Part shown: piece by piece, positions 7,427 through 14,742 of the stretch
Position numbering within the stretch: position 1 is the first letter of the stretch
How the letters are laid out: each line of letters starts with the position of its first letter
NCBI GenBank assembly: GCA_964480525.1
Contig: CAYZOV010000028.1
Location: 1 to 20,965 of the forward strand
Reading direction: 5' to 3'
From: JAAZZIT01 sp964480525
GTDB lineage: Bacteria > Bacillota > Clostridia > Oscillospirales > Ruminococcaceae
DNA: 20,965 nucleotides
Notes under the pieces: generated by a model
Databases searched by the model: none
What the model saw: only the letters and a program-made list of their open reading frames with translations
What the model was told of the DNA's origin: nothing
Translations under genes and position numbers: made by a program

Positions 7427-8181
7427 TGAAAGAAGATTTCAGCAAAAGAATATGTGAAATTTTGAAAACGTCGGGGGCGTTTGTTTTGTATGCGGGGGTA
7501 TGCTTTTTTATCGGAATGGTGTATTTTGACAACGTAATATTCGCATTGGCGGCGGTGCCGTTTTCATTATACTTTTTGAAAAAGTACAAATTGAAAAGAA
7601 AAAAGAAAAGCGAAAAGTTAATGCTTGAAAGATTTAGATTGTTTATAAGTTATCTTAACGCAGGTATGCAGGGGGCTTCAAAACCATTAGAAAGAGCGTT
7701 TAGCGAAGCGATTGAGGAAATGAAGTGCGTGTTTTCCGAAAGGGATTTGTTTTTGTCAAAGATGATAAAAATTCAAAAAAGCCTTGAAAATAACAACAAC
7801 AAAAAGCTTGAAAACGAATTTTTCGTGTTTGCCCAAAGTACGGGTTTAAAGGACATAATTGATTTTGCAAACGTGCTTGTTTCGTGCAAAAACACGAACA
7901 CCGCTTCGATTTCGGACGTAATAAGTCTGACGGACGAACTTATCGGCGAAAAAATGGGGGCGCAGATGGATTTTGACGTGGTTGTGTCGGAAAACAGAAT
8001 GATTTTTAACATAATGTGCCTTATGCCAATATTTTTCATAGTGTTTTTTAACTATTGCATGACCGATTATCTGGCGGTTTTGTACGAGGGAAAAGGCAGA
8101 ATCGTAATGGTTTTGGGGGCGGTGTTTAACGCACTTTGTTATGTGATGGGAAACACTTTTCTTGAAAGGAATGACAAATGA
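7426..8181 (+). CDS. tadB: TadB-like inner-membrane platform protein
   Basis: A 251-residue membrane protein of the type II secretion F / TadB kind. Its ATG at 7426 overlaps the ATPase stop codon (GTGATG); GTG at 7423 is an alternative with the same GGGAGGA ribosome site. Two N-terminal membrane segments (about 16-32 and 40-55) are followed by a basic stretch (KKYKLKRKKKSEK), a helical cytoplasmic domain containing FRLFISYLNAGM and SISDVISLTDELIGEKM, then two C-terminal membrane segments. This layout matches TadB, which pairs with TadC to form the membrane platform for pilin extrusion. Position between the ATPase and TadC supports the call. Sequence motifs are weak, as is usual for the family. 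Confidence 0.82.
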   Translation: MKEDFSKRICEILKTSGAFVLYAGVCFFIGMVYFDNVIFALAAVPFSLYFLKKYKLKRKKKSEKLMLERFRLFISYLNAGMQGASKPLERAFSEAIEEMKCVFSERDLFLSKMIKIQKSLENNNNKKLENEFFVFAQSTGLKDIIDFANVLVSCKNTNTASISDVISLTDELIGEKMGAQMDFDVVVSENRMIFNIMCLMPIFFIVFFNYCMTDYLAVLYEGKGRIVMVLGAVFNALCYVMGNTFLERNDK

Positions 8182-9071
8182 TGAAAAGTATAATTTTTTT
8201 GTTAATCGGGATAAATCTTTTGCTTTTTGGGGTTGGAAGAAAAGAATTTAAGGCGTTTAAAAAGTCGGAAGAATACCGGTTAAAGGACGAATTTAAGTTT
8301 CGCAGTATGATGTTTTTAGGTTTTGGCGTTATGAAAATCGGTAGGATAAAAAGGTACAAAAGCAGGCTTTTTGAGATTTTTCGCAGACGTTTTAACAGCA
8401 TTGAAAAAACGGTTAGTTATTACAGAGCAATTATTTCTAACTTAATAACAGCGTGTGTGGTGATTTTTGACGCAAACGTGGTGTTTACGGTGGCGTATGT
8501 TTGCAAGTACGGTTTGGGCAGGGACGTGTGGCTTTTGGGAGCGTTGTGTTTAGTTGAAATTTTGTGCATGGGTTACGGTCAGTACAAGCAGGTTTTGAAT
8601 TATGAAAACAAAAGGGCAGAAAGTGTTTTGGCTGAACTTGCAAACGTTGTGAACAAAATATCAATTTTGCAAGCAAGCGGAGCGTCAATGGAAAACATTA
8701 TTATGCGTATTGCAGAAGAAGATTCGGGAGAATCAAACCCGATTTATAAAGAATTTCAGATTGTGGCGGGGGATATTTCAAACGGCAAAGGTGCGGTGAA
8801 AGGTATGCAGGGCATGAATCAGCGTATCAGAAAACCCGAAATGTCAAGGTTTACGTCGGCGATTATACAAAACTTAACTCACGGAACAGAGGATTGTGCC
8901 AAAGTGTTGTCAAATCTGGCGGACGAAATGTGGAAAATGCGACGTGCCATTGACAAAAAGAAAGGTCAGTTTATTAAAGAAATGATGTTGATACCAACGC
9001 TTGTATGTTTCGGGGTGGTGATGGTCATAGTTATTGCGCCGGCGTTTATGGGTCTTAGGGCGTTTTGTTGA
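8178..9071 (+). CDS. tadC: TadC-like inner-membrane platform protein
   Basis: A 297-residue membrane protein in ATGA overlap with the tadB stop codon; AAAGGA is seven bases upstream. It has an N-terminal membrane segment, a middle pair of hydrophobic segments (about 85-130), the T2SSF-like domain with LANVVNKISILQASGASMENIIMRI (about 155-180) and SRFTSAIIQNLTHGTED, and a C-terminal segment (LIPTLVCFGVVMVIVIAPAF). It would form the Tad platform with TadB and contact the ATPase. The order ATPase-TadB-TadC is the standard tad gene order. Confidence 0.85.
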   Translation: MMKSIIFLLIGINLLLFGVGRKEFKAFKKSEEYRLKDEFKFRSMMFLGFGVMKIGRIKRYKSRLFEIFRRRFNSIEKTVSYYRAIISNLITACVVIFDANVVFTVAYVCKYGLGRDVWLLGALCLVEILCMGYGQYKQVLNYENKRAESVLAELANVVNKISILQASGASMENIIMRIAEEDSGESNPIYKEFQIVAGDISNGKGAVKGMQGMNQRIRKPEMSRFTSAIIQNLTHGTEDCAKVLSNLADEMWKMRRAIDKKKGQFIKEMMLIPTLVCFGVVMVIVIAPAFMGLRAFC

Positions 9072-9088
9072 CGAAAGGGGAAAAGGGT

Positions 9089-9526
9089 ATGGAATATGTT
9101 TTGGTGGGGATTTTCGGAATAATACTGTTAATCTGTTCGGTGCAGGACGTTAAAACCAGAGAAATAAGCGTGGTTACGCCTGTTGTTTTGGCGGCGGTGG
9201 GGATAGGGTACGAAATTATGCGGAATAATTTTTTGCCGTCGGTGGGGCGGTCAGCGGTGATATTCGGAATTTTGATGTTGATAAGTTTTTTTAGTAAAGA
9301 AAGTTTGGGGTACGGAGATGTAGCTGTAATTTCGGCGTGTTCTGTGGTTTTGGGGGTTGTTGGTACGGTTTTGATGTTGTCTGTGACCCTTATGCTGTCA
9401 ACGGTGGGAGTTTTGGCGAAAATGTGCAAAGGCAGGTTAAAAGAGGGCAAAAAAGTGTTAAGCGTGCCTTTGATTCCGTACATAACCGTGGGATTTTTAC
9501 TGAGTGCGTTTGGGGTGATGATTTAA
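9089..9526 (+). CDS. A24 prepilin peptidase, first copy
   Basis: A 145-residue integral membrane aspartyl protease-like protein. The ATG at 9089 is preferred over a TTG at 9065 because GAAAGGGG lies eight bases upstream. The two catalytic aspartates expected in TadV/CpaA-type peptidases are present: D20 in VQDVKTREI and D77 in GYGD (74-77). The residue after GYGDV is Ala rather than the common Lys. About four hydrophobic segments flank these sites. It would cleave the leader peptides of the pilin and pseudopilins on the cytoplasmic side. It is followed at once by a second peptidase gene whose ATG overlaps this gene's stop codon (TAATG). Confidence 0.82.
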   Translation: MEYVLVGIFGIILLICSVQDVKTREISVVTPVVLAAVGIGYEIMRNNFLPSVGRSAVIFGILMLISFFSKESLGYGDVAVISACSVVLGVVGTVLMLSVTLMLSTVGVLAKMCKGRLKEGKKVLSVPLIPYITVGFLLSAFGVMI

Positions 9527-9954
9527 TGGTTTGTAAAATATTTACGCTTTCGTTGTTTGGGGTGTTCGGGGTTTACGATTTAAAATATCGGCGTGTAAAC
9601 AACAAATGGGTGGCTGTGGCTTTGGTTTTGGGCATGGTTGCGGGAAGTGTGACAAAGGGCGTGGAGTTTGCTGTGAAAGGGGCGGTGTGCGGTTTTGCCG
9701 TTACGCTGGGTATGTATTTTTTCGGTGCGATTGCAGGTGGCGACGTAAAGTTTTTCGCCGTGGTGGGCGCTGCGGTCGGGGCTGAACAAGTGGTGAAAAT
9801 CATCGTATTTTCTGTTATGGTGGCAGGATTTTTTGGGGTGATTTATGTTGCGGTAAACAGGCTGAAAGGGAAAAAGTTCGGCGAATGTTTAAAGGGCAGT
9901 TTGCCGTTTATTCCACAAAGTTTTGCGGGAATGATTTTAGCAAGTTTAGTTTAA
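9526..9954 (+). CDS. A24 prepilin peptidase, second copy (TadV/CpaA)
   Basis: A 142-residue integral membrane protein starting at ATG 9526, which overlaps the previous stop codon. A longer open frame back to 9337 is only the out-of-frame shadow of the first copy. Catalytic aspartates are D18 in VYDLKYRRVNN, the classic D-x-K-x-R-R-V/I-N context of CpaA, and D73 in AGGDVKF (70-76). Three or four hydrophobic segments surround them. This copy fits TadV/CpaA better than the first. The pair may act on different substrates or as a heterodimer. About 90 bases separate it from the pilin gene. Confidence 0.82.
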   Translation: MVCKIFTLSLFGVFGVYDLKYRRVNNKWVAVALVLGMVAGSVTKGVEFAVKGAVCGFAVTLGMYFFGAIAGGDVKFFAVVGAAVGAEQVVKIIVFSVMVAGFFGVIYVAVNRLKGKKFGECLKGSLPFIPQSFAGMILASLV

Positions 9955-9983
9955 AAATGTTATGATATGCGGACGGTTTTGCC

Positions 9984-10012
9984 TATACAAAAGTGAAAAA
10001 CAGGTGTATATT
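9984..10012 (+). promoter_or_regulatory. Weak candidate promoter before the pilin gene
   Basis: TATACA at 9984-9989, a 17-base spacer and TATATT at 10007-10012. Both are partial matches. An internal promoter would make sense because major pilin is usually needed in excess and this 93-base gap is the largest inside the operon, but the evidence is thin. Confidence 0.3.
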
Positions 10013-10047
10013 TAAATTACGATAAAAATAAAAAAGGAGTTTTGAGC

Positions 10048-10260
10048 ATGAAAAAACTTATTAAAAAAGCAAAAAACGCAACGCTTAGGGCGGTAACGGG
10101 CATGATGTCGAAAACGGTGGATTTTGTTGGCGACGAAAGGGGAGTTGACATAATCGTAATGATAGTTGTGCTGGCAATTTTAATGGGCATAGCAATAATT
10201 TTCAGAGATTCTCTGACGGATTTTGTAAACAAGCTTTTTGACGAAATTTTGGCGTTTTAG
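10048..10260 (+). CDS. Small Flp-like pilin
   Basis: A 70-residue protein starting at ATG 10048, eight bases after AAAGGAG; an in-frame TTG at 10042 is too close to the ribosome site. A basic N-terminal region of about 32 residues ends in DERG, then one membrane segment (about 33-52, VDIIVMIVVLAILMGIAIIF) and a short amphipathic tail (RDSLTDFVNKLFDEIL). Size, layout and position after the prepilin peptidases match Flp-type IVb pilins, which polymerise through the hydrophobic helix. If cleavage is after G32, the fifth mature residue is Val, not the usual Glu. It may therefore be an unusual pilin or an accessory subunit. Confidence 0.65.
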   Translation: MKKLIKKAKNATLRAVTGMMSKTVDFVGDERGVDIIVMIVVLAILMGIAIIFRDSLTDFVNKLFDEILAF

Positions 10261-10276
10261 AAAAAAGGAGCGAAGC

Positions 10277-10720
10277 ATGAAAAAGGGCGGAAAAACATTA
10301 AAAGCAAGTGCGATTGTTGAACTCAGCATGATTTTTCCTATGATTTTGTTTGTGATAATTACCCTTGTAATAGTGGTGGTTTTCTGCTTTTTGCAGAGCA
10401 AAATGAAGCTTGCGGGAGAATACGAACTTTTCTCCAGCGAAGCAAGAGGCGAATATGAAATTGTTCTTGACAGGGGCAGTTTCGACGCAAGCACGGGAAG
10501 AATAGAAAGCGGAACGAAGCAAATTTCCCAAGAATCAACGTTGTTTAGCTTAAAGAGGACTTTTTCAAGCGGAGAAATGTTGAGAATTACGCCGAAAAAA
10601 GGGTTGATGATGACAAAGTACGCAGTTTATAACGAGAATTATTATCAGTCCAATTATCAGGACAGATACCGATTAAAACTGCTGTCCAGAGCAATTTACA
10701 ATCAGGAAGAAAGCGGGTAG
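10277..10720 (+). CDS. TadE-like pseudopilin, first copy
   Basis: A 147-residue protein starting at ATG 10277 behind AAAGGAG. A short basic leader (MKKGGKTLKA) precedes ASAIVELSMIFP and a long hydrophobic helix (about 16-40). Cleavage after A10 would place Glu15 at position +5, the type IV prepilin pattern. The rest is an extracytoplasmic domain containing YYQSNYQDRYRLKLL. TadE/F proteins are minor pilins processed by the same peptidase and needed for pilus assembly. It is 16 bases after the pilin gene and 3 bases before the DUF5702-like gene. Confidence 0.75.
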   Translation: MKKGGKTLKASAIVELSMIFPMILFVIITLVIVVVFCFLQSKMKLAGEYELFSSEARGEYEIVLDRGSFDASTGRIESGTKQISQESTLFSLKRTFSSGEMLRITPKKGLMMTKYAVYNENYYQSNYQDRYRLKLLSRAIYNQEESG

Positions 10721-10723
10721 GAT

Positions 10724-12211
10724 ATGAAAAAGAAGCTGAGATGTTCGATAACGGTGTTTTTGCTTGTTATCACCACGGTTTTTGTAACGCTGTTGACCAC
10801 TCTTGCGGACATAATGAGGGTTAATTGGGGCAAAAATGTTGTCGCAAGGTCAAGTTATCTTATATCGGGTTCGGGGGGTGAGTGCTTTGCGGACAAAGAT
10901 TTGTTTGAAAAATACGGGCTGTATTTATTTAAAGAGGGCGTTAAAAAAGAGGATTTGACGGAATTTTTTAATGAATATTTTGCCGGGAATCTGGATTGCA
11001 AAGGTCAGATGTCAATTAAATATGACACGCCCGAAATTGATATGTATTATTTGGGTCAAAAAATTAACGGGAGTTTTAACAATTCAGGGGTGATACAAAC
11101 AATTTCAACAATTATGGACGTGGAAGCTTGTCAAAAACAGCAAGATAGTATTGTCGAAAGTTTTAACAGGGTTGAAAAAATGAAAACCGATTTGGAAAAA
11201 TACTATGCTTTGTTTCCGAAAAGCGAAGAACAGGGGGTTGCGTTTTATTCAAAAATCGATAAACTTTGCTTTGAGGGAGTGGAGTTTAAGGTGCAAGGGG
11301 CGGATTTTGACAGGATTTATTACGACAGGTTTTCACTTTTGACGGACGACAACTGGAGCGTTTGCGATTGGAAGCTTCAACAAAGGTATGAGTTTCCGAA
11401 GAACAGAGAGCTTGAAAACAACGGTGCGGTTAGCGAAATTTTCGGGTATATGTGCGATAATTGGTGGTTTTCATTTGCAAACGAAGTGTTTGCCTGGGGC
11501 GAACAGGTGACGGAAAATGACGTGTTGGTTTATTCTCCGCCTGCAAAAGGCAGTTATGAAAACGGTTTAGATTATGTATACGAATTAAACGAAGCGGTTT
11601 GTTATGTGTTAAAGCATTTCGGTACGTTTTTGGATAGCGACAAAAACGGGGATTTGAACGCCCAGTTGGAGTATGTTTGTTTTGGGCAGAAAACCGACGA
11701 GGAAAATGTCAGGTGTATGTTGGAAGAAATTTACAAATACAGATACACGGCAAACCTTTTGAGTTTGGTTAAAGAGGGCAAAACAAGCAAAGACGATATG
11801 ACGAAGCTTGCGCAAAAAGAAGCGGAATACGACGTGATGACCCTTTGGCAGGGAAAATGCGTAAAAGCGTACAAAAATCCAAAGGATTTTGTTACGGATT
11901 TGAAAATGAACGACAGTCAGATTGCGAAAAAGTCCAAAAATGTGGACAGTTATGCAGGCGACGACGGGGTTAGTTATGATGATTATGTCACTTGCAGGCT
12001 ATATCATGTAGCAAGTTTTGAGATGATTTATTCAAGAATTATCGACGTTATAAGTTATGAAATGAACAGCAATTTGAAATATCGTTGTGTTCAGGCGTGG
12101 TTTAAGACGGAATATTCCGTGGAATATACACCCACGTCCATTGCGGGGCTTTTTGGGATAATTGAAAACGAGGGCGAAATTCTGGCGAAAGGGCAGGCAA
12201 ATTATGAATAA
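10724..12211 (+). CDS. DUF5702-like extracytoplasmic Tad protein
   Basis: A 495-residue protein starting at ATG 10724 behind a GGTAGG site, with a basic N-terminus and one membrane segment (about 9-30, ITVFLLVITTVFVTLLTTLAD). The large outer part begins with a segment ending in ADKDLFEKYGLYLFKEG (57-73), the 'equatorial' pattern of a conserved YGLY/FLF motif that I associate with DUF5702 proteins found in Clostridia tad operons. Its role is unknown. Position between two TadE-like genes suggests a large pseudopilin-like or tip subunit (compare TadG in Proteobacteria). Its stop codon overlaps the next start by eight bases. Confidence 0.7.
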   Translation: MKKKLRCSITVFLLVITTVFVTLLTTLADIMRVNWGKNVVARSSYLISGSGGECFADKDLFEKYGLYLFKEGVKKEDLTEFFNEYFAGNLDCKGQMSIKYDTPEIDMYYLGQKINGSFNNSGVIQTISTIMDVEACQKQQDSIVESFNRVEKMKTDLEKYYALFPKSEEQGVAFYSKIDKLCFEGVEFKVQGADFDRIYYDRFSLLTDDNWSVCDWKLQQRYEFPKNRELENNGAVSEIFGYMCDNWWFSFANEVFAWGEQVTENDVLVYSPPAKGSYENGLDYVYELNEAVCYVLKHFGTFLDSDKNGDLNAQLEYVCFGQKTDEENVRCMLEEIYKYRYTANLLSLVKEGKTSKDDMTKLAQKEAEYDVMTLWQGKCVKAYKNPKDFVTDLKMNDSQIAKKSKNVDSYAGDDGVSYDDYVTCRLYHVASFEMIYSRIIDVISYEMNSNLKYRCVQAWFKTEYSVEYTPTSIAGLFGIIENEGEILAKGQANYE

Positions 12212-12842
12212 AAAATTGCGGGGAGTTTACACAATTGAAGCTACGTTGACGGTACCGATTTTTGTAATTACGGTTTTGACGGCTACGCTGTTGTTTAAAT
12301 TGATAAGCACATTTTCTTACGCCGAAAGTTTAAGCACGTTGGCGGTAAATGATTTGAACAAAAAGTTTATGGCGTATTCAAGTTACGAACTGGGAGAATT
12401 TTTGTACAGCTGTTTGGATAACGAAACGGCGGAAAATTGTGTAAATGCAGAAAGTTCAGAAAAACTTTACGATTTAATTACAACTGACTTTAGGGAAAAC
12501 CGTTATTATTTAAAGGTGAGCGACGAGGATTTTTACAGCATGGCAAACGACCGAATGAGTGAAAATGTCAGGGAGTTCATTTTGCAAAACCCGAACATGG
12601 GTCGGGCGGAGTGCGAGGAACATTTGAGGTTTGCATTTGACAGAATTTTGAAAAATTTGAACAGCCAATGCAAAAACGAAAACCTGAAACTGTCTTGCGT
12701 CAAGGCGCAAGCGGAGCAAAACGGCGATATTTTTCAGGTGACTTTCGGCGTGAAAATTGAGGTGGCGTTGCCTTTCGGGATTCTGGGGCGGAACACGATA
12801 AGTAGTGATGATGAAATTTGTATTCCGTTATTTAGTATATAA
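12204..12842 (+). CDS. TadE-like pseudopilin, second copy
   Basis: A 212-residue protein. The ATG at 12204 overlaps the preceding stop codon; the longer frame from 12162 lies inside the upstream gene. The leader MNKKLRG is followed by VYTIEATLTVPIFVITVLT. Cleavage after G7 puts Glu12 at +5, an exact type IV prepilin signature (G followed by xxxxE). The hydrophobic helix spans about 10-33, and the outer domain holds two Cys residues near DNETAENCVNAE and SQCKNENLKLSC. It is probably a TadE/TadF minor pilin matured by the peptidases upstream. Confidence 0.78.
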   Translation: MNKKLRGVYTIEATLTVPIFVITVLTATLLFKLISTFSYAESLSTLAVNDLNKKFMAYSSYELGEFLYSCLDNETAENCVNAESSEKLYDLITTDFRENRYYLKVSDEDFYSMANDRMSENVREFILQNPNMGRAECEEHLRFAFDRILKNLNSQCKNENLKLSCVKAQAEQNGDIFQVTFGVKIEVALPFGILGRNTISSDDEICIPLFSI

Positions 12843-12878
12843 ACTTTTAAGTTGCTGTTAAATTATGGAGGTAAAATA

Positions 12879-13451
12879 ATGAAAAAACTATTAGCAATTT
12901 TATTGGCGGTAACGGTTTTGGGGAGTTTTTCGGCTTGCAGTAGCGTTTCGGACGATTACGAAGAACTAAAGACAAAGGCAAACACAACCCAAAAATCGGA
13001 AACTGAAAAAAATTCGACAACAACGGCACCGGAAAATAATGATGAGCTGTCCAATGACGAAGAAGTCAGTCCCGATATTTTAGACCAAAATACGATTTTT
13101 GAAAGTTTCGCCGAACCGCAAACTATATTGGGTCAGCTGAATTTTGTAACGAATGGCATTGCCGAATATGAGGACAAACTTTACGTTTTACTTTCTGTTT
13201 CAAGCGGTTATGACAAGACTGTGACCGAAATTTTAAATGTGAACATAGAGCTTCGTGATTCAACCGGAAAATTGATTGCAAAGGATACATTTGACAAAAT
13301 TACCCCTTATTTAGGCGAAGAATTTAACTTGAACAATGGCGATTATTGTTCTACATTGTTGATTTTTGAAAAGGACTGTTACGACCTTAGTAATTACAAT
13401 TTTGGCAACGGAATATTGTTGAAATTTGAATATTATTGCGAATTTGAATAA
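12879..13451 (+). CDS. Lipoprotein at the end of the tad operon
   Basis: A 190-residue lipoprotein starting at ATG 12879, behind GGAGG. The signal peptide MKKLLAILLAVTVLGSFSAC gives an anchor cysteine at residue 20. It is followed by DDYEELKT, which mirrors DDYEDIKT in the lipoprotein at 1675, then a Ser/Thr/Glu/Asn-rich linker (about 32-65). Residues 85-190 form a beta-rich domain beginning LGQLNFVTNGIAEYEDKLYV, similar to the outer domains at 1675 and 2303. It is 36 bases after the second TadE-like gene and just before the operon terminator, so probably expressed with the pilus. The function is unknown. Confidence 0.75.
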   Translation: MKKLLAILLAVTVLGSFSACSSVSDDYEELKTKANTTQKSETEKNSTTTAPENNDELSNDEEVSPDILDQNTIFESFAEPQTILGQLNFVTNGIAEYEDKLYVLLSVSSGYDKTVTEILNVNIELRDSTGKLIAKDTFDKITPYLGEEFNLNNGDYCSTLLIFEKDCYDLSNYNFGNGILLKFEYYCEFE

Positions 13452-13472
13452 ATAAATTGTGAAAAAACATAT

Positions 13473-13508
13473 GGTTTGTTTCGTTGGTTCGGGGCAAACC
13501 GTTTTTTT
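13473..13508 (+). terminator. Terminator of the tad operon
   Basis: GGTTTGTTTCG at 13473-13483 pairs with CGGGGCAAACC at 13490-13500 (three G-U pairs) around TTGGTT. A seven-T tract follows (13502-13508). It is 21 bases after the lipoprotein stop codon. Confidence 0.85.
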
Positions 13509-13519
13509 GTGGGCAAAAC

Positions 13520-13548
13520 TTGACAGATTGCGTAAATGTGTTTATAAT
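13520..13548 (+). promoter_or_regulatory. Perfect-consensus sigma-A promoter
   Basis: TTGACA at 13520-13525, exactly 17 bases, then TATAAT at 13543-13548. Both hexamers and the spacer are ideal. Transcription would begin near 13555 and run into the tandem repeat array, with the first annotated gene only at 13896. A leader RNA of about 340 bases, or a separate small RNA, is expected. Confidence 0.88.
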
Positions 13549-13803
13549 AAACGTAAACCTGTCGGTTTACGTTTGGGTATTTTGCTCACCTCGTTATACT
13601 CGGTGTTTTCTGGCGAAAACCGCAAAAGTACCCGGTTTGTTGAGGATTTAAAGTAAGGTAAACGTAAACCTGTGGTTTACGTTTGGGTATTTTGCTCACC
13701 TCGTTATACTCGGTGTTTTCTGGTGAAAAACGCAAAAGTACCCGGTTTGTTGAGGATTTAAAGTATAGTAAACGAAACCTGTGGTTTACGTTTGGGTATT
13801 TTA
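13549..13803 (+). repeat. Tandem ~110-bp repeats with conserved stems
   Basis: Two near-identical units start at 13549 and 13660, and a third, partial one starts at 13770. Each opens with an 11-base palindrome, AAACGTAAACC / GGTTTACGTTT (arms 13549-13559 and 13564-13574; 13660-13670 and 13674-13684). The third copy has lost one T from its left arm. Each full unit then has an outer stem, GGGTA+TTTTGC with GCAAAA+TACCC (13575-13585 with 13622-13633, one bulged G). This stem encloses a CACC/GGTG hairpin and a TTTTC/GAAAA hairpin whose loop differs between units (TGGC, TGGT). The spacing and stems suggest a structured RNA or an operator array. An open frame across the first unit is not believed to be a gene. 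Confidence 0.85.
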
Positions 13804-13895
13804 ATGAAAATTTATAAAGAGTGAATTAAAACAAAAAGTTTGTTTAAGTATTTATAATTAGCGTAAATCGGTCTAATAAAAAAGGAGGGTGGTCA
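13804..13895 (+). promoter_or_regulatory. Second -10-like box and ribosome site before the GT2 gene
   Basis: After the last partial repeat the sequence is plain AT-rich DNA. A TATAAT box at 13853-13858 lacks a recognisable -35. The bases from 13851 (TTTATAATTAGCGTAAATC) resemble those at the strong promoter (TTTATAATAAACGTAAACC, from 13541), so this may be a decayed copy of the promoter-palindrome unit. AAAGGAGGGTGG precedes the start codon at 13896. Confidence 0.4.
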
Positions 13896-14723
13896 ATGGA
13901 CGTTAAATATTCGGTGCTGATGTCGGTTTATTACAAGGAAAAACCTGACTTTTTTCGTGCGGCGGTAGAAAGTATGCTCAATCAGACGGCTATGCCCGAT
14001 GAAATTGTTATAGTATGCGACGGGAAATTGACCTCGCAGCTTGACGAAATCGTAACAGAATTTGAAAATAATTACAAACAGATAGTTAAAATTTTACGTC
14101 TGAAAGAAAATTCGGGGCTTGCAAATGCTCTGAATCAGGGGTTAAAGATTTGCACCAACGAATATGTTGCCAGAATGGACACGGACGATATTTCGGTGGC
14201 TGACCGAATCGAAGTTCAGCTTGGAGAAATGATTAAGCACGGGGCGGACATTTCAAGCGGTACGATAGAAGAATTTGAAACAGACCCAAACGTTATAAAG
14301 TGCCGAAAAACTCTGCCGAAAACCCACGAAGAAATCCTGAAATATGCTCGCAGACGAAACCCGTTTAATCACCCGTGCGTTATTTTTAAAAAGTCGAAAG
14401 TTTTGGAATCGGGCGGATATGAAAATTACGATTTGTTCGAGGATTATCATCTGTGGATTAAAATGCTAAGTGGCGGTTGCGTGGGAATTAACCTTGAAAA
14501 AACCTTGTTGAAAATGCGAACCGGAAGCGGAATGTACGCAAGGCGTGGCGGAGTTTCTTATTTGAAAAATGCGTCAAAAGTTGAGAAATACAAGCGTAAA
14601 ATAGGCTTTTCGACGTTTAACGACTATTTAATTTGTATGATGGCAAAGGTTGTATTCAGTCTTGTTCCGTCGGGTATCAGAGAGTTTTTGTACAAGAAAT
14701 TGTTGCGGAAGAATGTTGATTAA
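13896..14723 (+). CDS. Family 2 glycosyltransferase (AmsE-like)
   Basis: A 275-residue GT-A fold glycosyltransferase behind a strong GGAGGG site. It opens with YSVLMSVYYKEKPDFFRAAVESMLNQT, has the nucleotide-sugar Asp C42-D-G, the LKENSGLANALNQGL segment (69-83), and a metal-binding DxD, MDTDD (94-98). The later NPFNHPCVIFKKSKVLESGGY (155-175) and FEDYHLWIKML (181-191, general-base region) match the AmsE-like GT2 group that makes exopolysaccharides. A weakly hydrophobic C-terminal helix may touch the membrane. It would transfer a sugar early in polymer synthesis; the donor and acceptor cannot be told from sequence. It is the first gene after the repeat-bearing leader. Confidence 0.9.
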   Translation: MDVKYSVLMSVYYKEKPDFFRAAVESMLNQTAMPDEIVIVCDGKLTSQLDEIVTEFENNYKQIVKILRLKENSGLANALNQGLKICTNEYVARMDTDDISVADRIEVQLGEMIKHGADISSGTIEEFETDPNVIKCRKTLPKTHEEILKYARRRNPFNHPCVIFKKSKVLESGGYENYDLFEDYHLWIKMLSGGCVGINLEKTLLKMRTGSGMYARRGGVSYLKNASKVEKYKRKIGFSTFNDYLICMMAKVVFSLVPSGIREFLYKKLLRKNVD

Positions 14724-14742
14724 AAGGAGCGAAAAAAGCTTT

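Noticed and set aside
9337..9525. Longer start for the second prepilin peptidase
   Set aside because: This part lies out of frame inside the first peptidase gene; TAATG coupling at 9526 fits better.
13575..13635. tRNA or tmRNA gene suggested by the multi-stem fold
   Set aside because: No T-loop GTTCRA sequence, anticodon arm or acceptor stem of the right size is present.
13459..13656. 65-residue open frame across the tad terminator and first repeat
   Set aside because: It reads through a terminator, a promoter and structured repeats, with no ribosome site or recognisable family.
13549..13803. CRISPR array
   Set aside because: The units are about 110 bp and directly adjacent, with no short repeats separated by unique spacers and no cas genes.
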